From: Spirosoma oryzicola | GTDB lineage: Bacteria > Bacteroidota > Bacteroidia > Cytophagales > Spirosomataceae | DNA length: 64,000 nt | Assembly: GCF_021233055.1 (NCBI RefSeq) | Contig: NZ_CP089538.1 | Coordinates: 1,035,501-1,099,500, forward strand | Reading direction: 5' to 3' | Shown here: positions 53,724-62,786 of the stretch, in pieces | How positions within the stretch are numbered: the stretch's first letter is position 1 | Layout of the letters: each line of letters begins with the position of its first letter | The notes under the pieces: generated by a model | Seen by the model: only the letters and a program-made list of their open reading frames with translations | The model's database searches: none | Told to the model about the DNA's origin: nothing | Made by a program: the position numbers and the translations under genes

Positions 53724-56377
53724 CACCCACCCCACCTCGCTTCGCCGATCGACTGCTTCGGTTTTTCTGCGATCCGTATCTACTGGAAGAAGTGCAGGGC
53801 GACTTGCACGAGGAGTTTGCCTATCAGGTTCAGCGAGTTGGCGAACGGCGCGCGCGCTGGCGCTACTGGCGGGATGTACTGGGGTTTATCAGGCCACTGG
53901 CTGGACGGTCCCGGACTGGACGGTCCCAGACTGGAGGGTCGTCTTTTATGAAGCGAAGACAGCGTAATGATCCATCCACTTTTTTCCTAAACGCAGCCAT
54001 GATTCGAAATTACGTTGCTATTGCCCTCCGCCAATTGTGGAAGAATCAGTTGTTTAGCTTGATAAATATCACAGGACTAACCGTTGGTCTGGCCGTGAGT
54101 ATGTTCATTGCGCTCTACGTGTGGCACGAATTCCATTATGATCGTTTCGAGCCTTTTGCCGACCGTACGTACCAGATCGTATCGGTTGCCAAGTACGGTG
54201 ATCAGGAGGTTACCTTCTCTGGATTGCACGAATCGTTTGGGCGAGCTATTCAACAGCAGATTCCGGAAGCCGAAGCGGTCGTTCGTTTTTCGGCGGGTTT
54301 GGGTGAGGTTGTGTTGCAGTCGGATCAAAACCACCGCTTCAAAGAGTCTGCCATTGGTTTTGCTGATCAGTCGATGCTGTCGGTGATGGGGCTGAGGTTG
54401 CTTCATGGTGATGCGAAAACCGCACTGAGCGAACCGAGTCGAATGGTGTTGACGCGTCAGTTGGCCGAGAAATATTTTGGTGCGCAGAACCCGGTAGGTA
54501 AAACGCTTATTTTCGATAAACAATACCCATTCACAGTGTCGGGTGTTCTTGACGATCTGCCAACCAATTCGGTAATTCAGTTCAACGGGTTGGTGTCGCT
54601 AAATTCCATGCCAGCCCTTGGTGCCCGGCATCAGGATACATACCAGCGAACCGGCTTCTTGACTACGTATCTGGTGCTGCGCCAAGGTGCTAAAGTGAGT
54701 CAGGTCGAAAAGAAACTGGATAAAGTAAAAGTAGGCGTCAATTTTGTTGATGCGTCCGCAAAGATCTTTCTTGAACCACTGCCAACGCTTCACCTGGGTG
54801 GACACGGTGACGGTGCTCGCAATGAGCGGCAGTCGCTGTACATTTTGTTGACGGTCGCTTTGGTGATTCTGGTGTTAGCGGTGATCAACTACGTTAGTCT
54901 AACGACTGCTCGTGCAACGAAACGTGCTCGTGAGGTGGGTGTTCGAAAAGCAATCGGCGGACAACGTAGCGAACTAATCTCGCAATTCTTTGTGGAGTCA
55001 TTTTTGACAACAACGCTGGCCTTTCTACTGTCACTGATCCTGCTTCAGGTGCTTTTCCCGTGGGCGAATCAGGCGCTTGACCTGCACATGGACAAGCGCG
55101 TTCTGACGCAGGGACCTTATTGGGGTGTAATGATTGGCTTGTGGTTGAGTTGTTCGCTATTGTCAGGAAGCTATCCGGCCTTGTTGTTGTCCGGTTTCCG
55201 ACCGGCCCTTGTTCTGAAGGGAAATGTCAGTTCGCGGCAGAGTGGTGCCAGCGTGCGTCGGGTCTTCACGACAGTTCAGTTTACGGCCTCGATTGGACTC
55301 CTGATTTGCAGTGTCGTGCTTTACACGCAAATGCAGTTTTTACGGACAAAGAGCCTGGGTATTGACCGGGCGCAGGTTGTCGGCTTACGCATAGACGGCG
55401 ATATGGTGCCTCAGTTTTCCGGCTTACGGGACAAAATTCGGCAATGGGCGGGTAGTGAAAACGTGGCCGTTACAAACACCCAGTTGTTCACCAACAACAT
55501 CATGACCTATTTCCTGCAAGCTGAAAAAACAAAGAAACAGCTTATGGTCAATTCCATGACCGTCGATAAGCCGTTCTTTGCCATGATGGGAATCCGATGG
55601 CAGTACCCGCCAATGGGGTGGGAGGCTGGTCCGGTAACCAAGGAATTGAATATTTACAACCAAACGCTTATCAAAGAAGCTGGTATAGCCGACGATCCGC
55701 GACAGCAGGCGGCTCCCTTTAAAAATGAACCAACCGACGGGGTTGTCAACGATTTCCACGTGCGCAGTCTGCACGGTCCCGTATCACCCATGCGTCTGAC
55801 CGTAGTGAGCGATACCAACCGGACGATGCTGGCGGATGGCGGCTATATTCTGGTGCGGCTGAACCCGCAGACGAACGTGCCGCAAGCGCTGGACCACCTC
55901 AAAGAATTATACAACGCGCATCAGCCAACATCCCCATTCGACTATTATTTTCTGGATGAAGCCTATAACAAACTGTATGCTTCTGAAACGCGGTTGATGC
56001 AGCTGTTCAACGGCTTTACGGGACTTACGCTCTTAGTCGCCTGTCTGGGATTGCTCGGGTTAATGACGTTCACGGTTGAGGTACGGACTAAAGAAATCGG
56101 CGTGCGGAAAGTGCTAGGGGCTAGTGTCGCGGGAATCGTCATGCTGCTTTCCCACGATTTTCTCAAACTAATCGGTATTGCTCTCGTCATTGCCTCTCCG
56201 ATTGCCTGGTGGGCGATGAACAGCTGGTTGCAGGATTTTGCCTACAAAATTGACATCGAATGGTGGGTGTTTGCGCTGGCGGGTGGACTGACAACTGGTA
56301 TCGCTTTGGTAACCGTCTCGATGCAAAGCCTAAAAGCGGCTCTGACGAATCCCGTCAAAAGTTTGCGGTCCGAGTAG
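53720..56377 (+). CDS. MacB/FtsX-type ABC permease with N-terminal prefix domain, paralogue 6
   Basis: An 885-residue protein. Residues 1-75 form a soluble prefix domain (DRLLRFFCDPYLLEEVQGDL, then HEEFAYQVQRVGERRARWRY), of the type found on permeases encoded beside PadR genes. A repeat-derived linker follows at about 73-82. The usual permease starts at about residue 94, with coupling loops AREVGVRKAIGG and RTKEIGVRKVLGA and C terminus NPVKSLRSE. The start codon overlaps the PadR stop. The prefix may bind the ATPase or a cytoplasmic partner, but its role is not known. Confidence 0.92.
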   Translation: MTPTPPRFADRLLRFFCDPYLLEEVQGDLHEEFAYQVQRVGERRARWRYWRDVLGFIRPLAGRSRTGRSQTGGSSFMKRRQRNDPSTFFLNAAMIRNYVAIALRQLWKNQLFSLINITGLTVGLAVSMFIALYVWHEFHYDRFEPFADRTYQIVSVAKYGDQEVTFSGLHESFGRAIQQQIPEAEAVVRFSAGLGEVVLQSDQNHRFKESAIGFADQSMLSVMGLRLLHGDAKTALSEPSRMVLTRQLAEKYFGAQNPVGKTLIFDKQYPFTVSGVLDDLPTNSVIQFNGLVSLNSMPALGARHQDTYQRTGFLTTYLVLRQGAKVSQVEKKLDKVKVGVNFVDASAKIFLEPLPTLHLGGHGDGARNERQSLYILLTVALVILVLAVINYVSLTTARATKRAREVGVRKAIGGQRSELISQFFVESFLTTTLAFLLSLILLQVLFPWANQALDLHMDKRVLTQGPYWGVMIGLWLSCSLLSGSYPALLLSGFRPALVLKGNVSSRQSGASVRRVFTTVQFTASIGLLICSVVLYTQMQFLRTKSLGIDRAQVVGLRIDGDMVPQFSGLRDKIRQWAGSENVAVTNTQLFTNNIMTYFLQAEKTKKQLMVNSMTVDKPFFAMMGIRWQYPPMGWEAGPVTKELNIYNQTLIKEAGIADDPRQQAAPFKNEPTDGVVNDFHVRSLHGPVSPMRLTVVSDTNRTMLADGGYILVRLNPQTNVPQALDHLKELYNAHQPTSPFDYYFLDEAYNKLYASETRLMQLFNGFTGLTLLVACLGLLGLMTFTVEVRTKEIGVRKVLGASVAGIVMLLSHDFLKLIGIALVIASPIAWWAMNSWLQDFAYKIDIEWWVFALAGGLTTGIALVTVSMQSLKAALTNPVKSLRSE
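53901..53940 (+). repeat. 15-bp tandem repeats in the permease 6 linker
   Basis: Units CTGGACGGTCCCGGA and CTGGACGGTCCCAGA are followed by a partial CTGGAGGGTC. They encode GRSRTGRSQTGGS between the prefix domain and the first permease helix. The unit is the complement-strand relative of the repeat at 35752-35796. Confidence 0.82.
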
Positions 56378-56389
56378 AAATAACCAGGG

Positions 56390-56421
56390 CGCCTGCGTAG
56401 TCATCAATGACTCGTCAGGCG
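56390..56421 (+). terminator. Hairpin after permease 6
   Basis: CGCCTG...AGTCAT pairs with ATGACT...CAGGCG, with a three-base internal bulge, and TCTTTCCCTT follows. It lies 12 bases past the stop. Confidence 0.6.
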
Positions 56422-56444
56422 TCTTTCCCTTACTGTCTGTAAAG

Positions 56445-56471
56445 CGGACAAACGCTGTCCAAAAACGGACA
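56445..56471. promoter_or_regulatory. Dyad TGTCCA-N4-CGGACA with extra half-site (site D)
   Basis: The core is at 56456-56471. A second CGGACA at 56445-56450 lies 21 bp upstream of the core's right half and is itself preceded by TGTCTG. The sigma-54-like element starts 63 bases after the core. Confidence 0.7.
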
Positions 56472-56534
56472 GTGTTTTCAGCGTTATCTTACCCAAAACT
56501 ACCAATGTAGCCCGCAAGAGGCTTATTAGTTAAT

Positions 56535-56550
56535 TGGCATCGCATTTGAT
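56535..56550 (+). promoter_or_regulatory. Sigma-54-like -24/-12 element (site D)
   Basis: TGGCATC-GCAT-TTGAT has a perfect -24 half and TTGA at -12 in place of TTGC. It is 29 bases upstream of the PadR ATG at 56580. Confidence 0.5.
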
Positions 56551-56579
56551 CGGCATTATCGTATAAAATAGGTCAAAGT

Positions 56580-56918
56580 ATGAAAAGGGCTTTTCTGGGT
56601 GAATTTGAAGAGGTCGTTCTACTAGCCGTCGCGATTCTCGATGAGAGTGCTTACGGCGTTACGGTAACGCAGGAGATCGAGCAGCAAACGGGCCGTGCGG
56701 TTGGATTCAGTACGGTTCACACCACGCTGCAACGACTGGAAGAAAAAGGGTTTCTATCGTCTACAATGGGCGGTGCTACGGCTGAACGTGGAGGCCGACG
56801 AAAACGCTTTTTCGCCGTAACCGCTGCGGGCCGGAAAGCCTTGCAGGAAGTGAAACAGGTACGCGAGCAGTTGTGGAGTGCGTTGCCTCCGCAAACACTT
56901 CAACTGATGGGGGGCTGA
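56580..56918 (+). CDS. PadR-family transcriptional regulator
   Basis: A 112-residue PadR winged helix, closely similar to the one at 53379: MKRAFLGEFEEVVLLAVAIL, AYGVTVTQEIEQQTGRAVGF, then STVHTTLQRLEEKGFLSS and the wing ERGGRRKRFFAVTAAGR. Its stop is followed after one base by the ATG of permease 7. As this unit also includes permease 8 without a PadR of its own, one PadR may control both. Confidence 0.93.
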   Translation: MKRAFLGEFEEVVLLAVAILDESAYGVTVTQEIEQQTGRAVGFSTVHTTLQRLEEKGFLSSTMGGATAERGGRRKRFFAVTAAGRKALQEVKQVREQLWSALPPQTLQLMGG

Positions 56919-56919
56919 T

Positions 56920-59613
56920 ATGGATATGAACCAGCCTAATCCGCCCCGCTGGGCGCAGACGCTACTAAGAGGGTGGGGGGACCCTAACACGGAGGAAGAA
57001 GTCCAGGGCGACCTGCTCGAACTCTACGCTTATTGGCTACAAACGGTGGGGAAGCGAAAAGCAGACACGCGCTACTGCCTCAGTGTCCTGAAGTTGCTGC
57101 GACCGCTGGCCCGCCGGAAGCGATCAAACGAATATTCTGCTCCTTACTTTCTCCATCCCATGATGATCTGGAACTACCTAAAAATTGCCCGCCGTCAATT
57201 GTGGCGAAACCGGCTTTTCACGGCCTTAAACGTAGTGGGCTTGTCGATTGGCGTTAGTGCCTGCTGGATTATTTACCGCATCGTCGCGTTCGATTTCAGT
57301 TTCGATACGCAAAACCCGAATCGGGATCGTATCGTCCGGGTGGTAAGTGGGTATGAAGTGGACGGAAAAGAAGTCAGAAATCCGGGATCGCCCCTGCCGA
57401 TGGCCGACGCGGTACGTGAACAGATCGAGGGCGTAGAACGAGCTATTCCCGTACGGAAACAGTGGATGGAGTCGGTACAGATTCCGCAGGCAGTGGGCAA
57501 ACCCGTACGATTTAAAGACGTTGAAGACATTGTGGCTACGGACACCAACTATTTTCGAATGGTACCTTACCAATGGCTTTCCGGCGATCTGGCTCACGCG
57601 CTGGTCCGTCCTAAGCAGGTTGTGCTGACCCAAAGCCGGGCGAGTCGCTATTTTCCCGGCTTATCGCCCCGGCAACTGCTGAACCGAACGCTGGTGTACG
57701 AGGATACGCTTCAGATGCAGATAGCGGGGATCGTTGCGGATCTGCCTTACGCATCCGATTTTAGAGCGCAGGAGTTTGTCTCCGTTTCGACGTTCAAGGA
57801 AGTGGCTAGTCCCGAAGAGTGGAGCAACACTAACTCTGGTACGCAACTGTATTTGATGGTCCAGGCCGGAGTAAATTATAAGCAGCTGGAAGGGCAATTG
57901 AATGACCTATCACGCAAGAACTCCGAAGCGGCTACGAAAAAATGGAGTCATTTCAAACGGTGGCACTTGGTTCAGCCATTGGCCGATTTACACTTTGGCG
58001 TAGAATACCACGAGCGCGAACGCCGGGCCAATAAAAACGTTTTGTACGGCTTAATTGGACTCGCCGGGTTTATCCTGGCACTAGCGGTGATCAATTACGT
58101 CAATCTGGCTTCGGCGCAGATACCACAAAGAGCCCGCGAAATCGGGATTCGAAAAACGCTCGGTAGCCGTCGCCGTCCTCTGATCATGCAATTTCTGGGC
58201 GAAACGGCGGTCATTACGCTGCTAGCGTTCGTTCTGGCATACGGTCTTTCCGGGCTCTTTTTTACAAACTTCAGCGATCTGGTACCCGAAGGCATGGATC
58301 AGCATACGAACTGGGTGGTCGTGATACTATTTCTGGTTGTGCTACTGGCTGTTGTAACGATGCTGGCTGGTCTATATCCCGGCTGGCTGATTACCCGGTT
58401 CAAGCCCGTCGTCGTCCTGCGCGGGCAGACGGGCTACACGCTGACGGAAGGCCAAAATCGGCTAACGCTCCGTAAGAGTTTAATCGTATTTCAGTTCTTT
58501 GTTGCTCAATTATTTATCGTCGGTGCTCTCATTGTCAACCAGCAGCTAACCTACTCGCTTCAGGCCGACATGGGCTTTGTTCGGGATGCGATATTGATGG
58601 CGCAACTGCCTTGGAAAAGCATCGAAAACCAGCGGATTGACAAGCGATTAGCGCTGAAACAGGAGTTGCAGAGAATACCGGGTGTGGCGGCTGTTAGTCT
58701 GGGTGATCAACTGGCTTCCAATTCGTATTCGAGCAATGTGCACCAGTACGTTGGGAAGAAGGGAACGGTTGAATTAACCCTCTTTCGCAAACACGCTGAT
58801 ACCGATTACATTCCGTTCTACAAAATTCCGTTGCTAGCCGGGCGTAATCTGCAACCCAGCGACACCATTCGGGAGTATGTCCTTAACGAAACGGCGGTCC
58901 GGGCGTTGGGCTTCGACCATCCCCAGCAAGCTATTGGCGCTTTTTTGAAAGAGAATGGGGGCGATGCAAACCGGACGGTGCCGATTGTAGGTGTAGTCCG
59001 CGATTTTCACACGCGTTCGTTCAAAGAAGAAATTCAACCCGTTGCGCTGATGACTGACCGGGATAATCTTAGTACGTTCAACATCAAGCTAACATCGGGT
59101 CGACCCACGGACTGGCAAACGACCATTGACGAAATACGTCGTGTCTGGAAACAGTTCTACGCGGAGGCTCCTTTCGACTACCAATTCTACGATCAGACGT
59201 TAGAGGAGTTTTATAAGCAGGAACTACAACTGTCACGGGTTGTGAACCTGGCCACTGCCGTAGCGATCCTGATTAGTTGCCTGGGTTTGTTTGGGCTGGC
59301 GACCCTGACGGCTCATCAGCGAACGAAAGAAATTGGCGTTCGGAAGGTGTTGGGAGCCAGCGTTGCCAGTGTGGTGGCCCTGCTTTCCAAAGACTTCGTT
59401 AAACTCGTGATCGTCGCTATTGGCATTGCCTCGCCGTTGGCCTGGTACGTGATGAATCGCTGGCTGGAGGAGTTTGCGTACAAGATTGCTATGCCGTGGT
59501 GGGTCTTCGTGCTGGCGGGTGTACTGGCAACGGGAATTGCTTTATTAACCGTAAGCTACCAGAGCGTCAAAGCGGCCTTGCTGAACCCAGTCAAATCATT
59601 ACGAAGTGAATAG
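56920..59613 (+). CDS. MacB/FtsX-type ABC permease with prefix domain, paralogue 7
   Basis: An 897-residue protein. The prefix domain (about 5-75) reads RWAQTLLRGWGDPNTEEEVQ, then GDLLELYAYWLQTVGKRKAD. The permease part begins at about residue 83 (MIWNYLKIARRQLWRNRLFT) with coupling loops AREIGIRKTLGS and RTKEIGVRKVLGA and ends NPVKSLRSE. The prefix is nearly the same as in paralogue 8, while the periplasmic domains differ, which points to duplication followed by divergence or domain exchange. The start is one base after the PadR stop, and paralogue 8 follows after three bases. Confidence 0.92.
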   Translation: MDMNQPNPPRWAQTLLRGWGDPNTEEEVQGDLLELYAYWLQTVGKRKADTRYCLSVLKLLRPLARRKRSNEYSAPYFLHPMMIWNYLKIARRQLWRNRLFTALNVVGLSIGVSACWIIYRIVAFDFSFDTQNPNRDRIVRVVSGYEVDGKEVRNPGSPLPMADAVREQIEGVERAIPVRKQWMESVQIPQAVGKPVRFKDVEDIVATDTNYFRMVPYQWLSGDLAHALVRPKQVVLTQSRASRYFPGLSPRQLLNRTLVYEDTLQMQIAGIVADLPYASDFRAQEFVSVSTFKEVASPEEWSNTNSGTQLYLMVQAGVNYKQLEGQLNDLSRKNSEAATKKWSHFKRWHLVQPLADLHFGVEYHERERRANKNVLYGLIGLAGFILALAVINYVNLASAQIPQRAREIGIRKTLGSRRRPLIMQFLGETAVITLLAFVLAYGLSGLFFTNFSDLVPEGMDQHTNWVVVILFLVVLLAVVTMLAGLYPGWLITRFKPVVVLRGQTGYTLTEGQNRLTLRKSLIVFQFFVAQLFIVGALIVNQQLTYSLQADMGFVRDAILMAQLPWKSIENQRIDKRLALKQELQRIPGVAAVSLGDQLASNSYSSNVHQYVGKKGTVELTLFRKHADTDYIPFYKIPLLAGRNLQPSDTIREYVLNETAVRALGFDHPQQAIGAFLKENGGDANRTVPIVGVVRDFHTRSFKEEIQPVALMTDRDNLSTFNIKLTSGRPTDWQTTIDEIRRVWKQFYAEAPFDYQFYDQTLEEFYKQELQLSRVVNLATAVAILISCLGLFGLATLTAHQRTKEIGVRKVLGASVASVVALLSKDFVKLVIVAIGIASPLAWYVMNRWLEEFAYKIAMPWWVFVLAGVLATGIALLTVSYQSVKAALLNPVKSLRSE

Positions 59614-59616
59614 CTC

Positions 59617-62301
59617 ATGCGCATCCCGAACAACGAATCCCGAAATGGTGGTGATGCGCGGTTTACCAGCGGAGCACCCCGACCGCCCCGCTGGGCGCAG
59701 ACGCTGCTAAGGTGGTGGGGCGATCCCACTACCCAGGAAGAAGTCGAAGGTGATCTGCTCGAACTCTATGCCTACTGGGTGCAGACCGTTGGTGAACGTC
59801 GTGCCCGCTGGCATTACGGCCTCAGTGCCCTGAAATTGCTGCGACCGCTGGCCTGTCGGAAGCGATCAACCGTGTATTCAACCCCTTTTCCCCTAGGCCC
59901 TGACATGATCCGAAATTATTTCAAAATCGCTTTCCGAAACCTTGTCAAGAACAAGACGTATTCGTTGATCAACATTGGCGGACTAGCCGTAGGCATGGCT
60001 GTGGCGATGTTGATCGGTTTATGGGTGTACGACGAATTATCGTTCGATAAATCGTTTGCCAACTACGACCGGATTGCGCAGGTGATGCAGCACCAGACGT
60101 TCAACGGAACAACATCATCGAGCGAAGTAGTTCCTATTCCAATGCGGGCGGCTTTACGCAATGAATACGGAACGAACTTTAGCCATATCGCCCTGTCGTC
60201 GTGGGCTACTGAACACATCCTGGCGGCCGGGCCAAACAAATTTATGAAGCTGGGCAGTTTTGTCGATCCTGATTTACCCGAAATGCTTTCCCTGAACATG
60301 GTGAGCGGAACGCGGTCGGCGCTCAATGATCCTACGACTATTCTGCTGTCGGCATCGGTGGCGAAAGCCTTGTTCGGTGAAAAAGATCCCATCAACAAAC
60401 TGGTCCGATTTGATAACAAGCAGACGGTCAAGGTAGCGGGTGTCTACGAGGATTTTGCCAAAAATACGACGTTTAACGAAAACTCGTTTTTGCTGCCCTG
60501 GCAATTTTGGATAAACACGCAGGCCTGGGTAAAACGGTCGGAAGAGAACTGGTCCAACAATTCGTTTAAACTGTTTGTGCAACTGGCGCCGAACGCCGAT
60601 CTGAGCCGCGTTTCAGACCAAATCAAACGGATCAAAGCGACCCACGATAAAGACCTAGCCAAGTTCGATCCGAGGGTTTTTCTGTACCCAATGAGCCGCT
60701 GGCATCTGTATTCGGAGTGGGAAAACGGGGTGCCTGTTCGTGGGCGGATTCAGTTCGTGTGGCTGTTCGGAATCATTGGCGTTTTTGTCTTGCTGCTGGC
60801 TTGTATCAACTTCATGAATCTGTCAACGGCGCGTTCCGAAAAACGAGCGAAAGAGGTAGGCATTCGCAAAGCGGTCGGGTCGATGCGCAGTCAGTTGATC
60901 AGCCAGTTTTTTAGCGAGTCGTTACTGGTCGTGTTTATTGCTTTGGTGGTGTCGCTGGGACTGGTACAGCTTATGCTGCCGTGGTTTAACGCTATTGCCG
61001 ACAAAAAGATGGTCATTCTGTGGGCTGATCCGTTGTTTTGGGCACTTACGTTCGGGTTCAGTCTGCTGACCGGTTTGCTGGCGGGTAGCTATCCAGCTTT
61101 CTACTTGTCGTCTTTTCAACCAATCAAAGTGTTGAAAGGAATGGCTTCATCGACTCGGGTGGGTTTCGGACGGTTGGCCGCTACTCCTCGTCGGGTGTTG
61201 GTTGTGGTGCAGTTTGCCGTGTCTGTAACGCTGATCATTGGTACGGTCGTTGTTTTTCGGCAAATCCAACATGCTAAAAGCCGTCCGACTGGCTACGACC
61301 GGAACGGCTTGCTGGGTATTGCGATGAACACCCCCGAATTGTACGGGCATTACGAGGCTATCCGAAACGAACTACGCCAAACCGGTGCCGTACTCGACAT
61401 GGCCGAATCATCGAGTCCAACGACTGATGTGTGGGCCAACGACGCTAGCTTCGACTGGAAAGGTAAAGATCCGGATCTATTGGGCGATTTTGGTACGGTA
61501 GCCGTCACGCACGATTTCGCCAACACGGTCGGCTGGCAATTTAAGCAGGGGCGTAATTTCTCGCGCGATTTCTCGACCGACTCGCTCAGCGTGGTTGTCA
61601 ACGAAAGTGCCGTAAAGTTTATGGGTTTGAAGCAGCCCCTGGGCGAAATTCTGAAATGGAACGGCAAGAAGTATACAATCGTCGGGGTCATTAAAGACAT
61701 GGTGATGAGTTCGCCTTTTGAACCCGTGAAGCAAACGGTTTTTCTGCTCGATTACCAATGGGCCAATATCGTTATCGTAAAGCTAAACCCGCAGTTGAGT
61801 ATGAGCGAGGCTCTGGAACGCATCGAACCTATTTTTCGAAAATACAATCCGGGCAGTCCTTTCGATTACAAGTTTGCCAGCGACGAGTACGACCGTAAGT
61901 TTCGCGCCGAAGAGCGTATTGGGCAGTTGGCTTCCGTGTTCGCCATCCTCGCCATTTTTATCAGCTGCCTGGGCTTATTTGGTCTGGCTTCGTACATGGC
62001 TGAGCAACGCACCAAAGAGATCGGTGTGCGTAAAGTACTCGGCGCGTCGGTATTTAATCTGTGGCAATTGCTGTCGAAAGACTTTATCGTCCTGGTTGTC
62101 ATTGCCGTTCTGATCGCGTCGCCAACGGCCTATTACGTCATGAATAGCTGGTTGCAGCAGTACGCGTACCGTTCGGATCTGTCGTGGTGGATTTTTGCTT
62201 TGTCAGGAATGGGAGCACTGGCGGTTACCATGCTGACCGTAAGCTACCAGAGCATCAAAGCCGCTTTGATGAATCCGGTCAAATCGTTGAGAAGCGAATA
62301 A
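59617..62301 (+). CDS. MacB/FtsX-type ABC permease with prefix domain, paralogue 8
   Basis: An 894-residue protein with a prefix domain at about 22-92 (RWAQTLLRWWGDPTTQEEVE), preceded by a 20-residue polar tail. The permease from about residue 97 (MIRNYFKIAFRNLVKNKTYS) has coupling loops AKEVGIRKAVGS and RTKEIGVRKVLGA and C terminus NPVKSLRSE. It lies three bases behind paralogue 7 and so is co-translated with it. The pair could make a heterodimeric permease. The unit ends at a 32-bp hairpin. Confidence 0.92.
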   Translation: MRIPNNESRNGGDARFTSGAPRPPRWAQTLLRWWGDPTTQEEVEGDLLELYAYWVQTVGERRARWHYGLSALKLLRPLACRKRSTVYSTPFPLGPDMIRNYFKIAFRNLVKNKTYSLINIGGLAVGMAVAMLIGLWVYDELSFDKSFANYDRIAQVMQHQTFNGTTSSSEVVPIPMRAALRNEYGTNFSHIALSSWATEHILAAGPNKFMKLGSFVDPDLPEMLSLNMVSGTRSALNDPTTILLSASVAKALFGEKDPINKLVRFDNKQTVKVAGVYEDFAKNTTFNENSFLLPWQFWINTQAWVKRSEENWSNNSFKLFVQLAPNADLSRVSDQIKRIKATHDKDLAKFDPRVFLYPMSRWHLYSEWENGVPVRGRIQFVWLFGIIGVFVLLLACINFMNLSTARSEKRAKEVGIRKAVGSMRSQLISQFFSESLLVVFIALVVSLGLVQLMLPWFNAIADKKMVILWADPLFWALTFGFSLLTGLLAGSYPAFYLSSFQPIKVLKGMASSTRVGFGRLAATPRRVLVVVQFAVSVTLIIGTVVVFRQIQHAKSRPTGYDRNGLLGIAMNTPELYGHYEAIRNELRQTGAVLDMAESSSPTTDVWANDASFDWKGKDPDLLGDFGTVAVTHDFANTVGWQFKQGRNFSRDFSTDSLSVVVNESAVKFMGLKQPLGEILKWNGKKYTIVGVIKDMVMSSPFEPVKQTVFLLDYQWANIVIVKLNPQLSMSEALERIEPIFRKYNPGSPFDYKFASDEYDRKFRAEERIGQLASVFAILAIFISCLGLFGLASYMAEQRTKEIGVRKVLGASVFNLWQLLSKDFIVLVVIAVLIASPTAYYVMNSWLQQYAYRSDLSWWIFALSGMGALAVTMLTVSYQSIKAALMNPVKSLRSE

Positions 62302-62412
62302 GTTGATTGGTTGCACGCTGGAAAAGCACCACTCAAGTCACAGGTTTTTGTAATGACGATAGATGGTAGAGATACCATCATCCTGGAGGGCGCACGGATG
62401 TCGATGGATCAC

Positions 62413-62480
62413 GCAATCAAGCCTCAAAAAAAGATCGTTCAGCCTTGTGGCTGAACGATCTTTTTTTGAGGCTTGATTGC
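62413..62480. terminator. Perfect 32-bp hairpin after the permease array
   Basis: The arms 62413-62444 and 62449-62480 pair perfectly around TTGT. The inner part (AAAGATCGTTCAGCC and its complement) is a classical bidirectional terminator. The outer GCAATCAAGCCTC arms go on beyond the A/T runs, which is unusual. It lies between the convergent permease 8 and lipoprotein genes. Confidence 0.88.
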
Positions 62481-62786
62481 AGGAAGGGGTCTTGAATGAA
62501 TACCTCCTTTCTTATATTATTCTCTTCGAGGGTATTTGCTCTAGCTATAATATTTGAACTATAATGGCCATTGTAAAAGTCGAAACGACTTGAAAGGTGT
62601 CGTAAGTGCCCAGATGGGTTACCTATGGCGTTTGGATGGATCGCTAAATGATCTTGTCGATGCGGACTTGTACCTAGGCTTCGGTACAACTATGGTTTAG
62701 TGCATCGATTTGGTAGCCGATAAGCGGATATTCCAGATTACCAATTTAACCCTACCCGGCATGGTTGCCTTTACTTTTTGCCAATG
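62481..62786. other. Intergenic stretch with a possible coding relic
   Basis: On the plus strand at 62551-62790 one frame stays open apart from a single TAG at 62698-62700. It reads GVVSAQMGYLWRLDGSLNDL and on to DADLYLGFGTTMV before the stop. It lacks an ATG at its head and was not recognised. It may be the eroded end of a gene or chance. Nothing else was seen. Confidence 0.3.

Noticed and set aside
62417..62689. 90-codon minus-strand frame past the permease array
   Set aside because: It reads through the 32-bp hairpin at one end and has no protein-like character; the opposite strand is the better, though weak, candidate for a relic.
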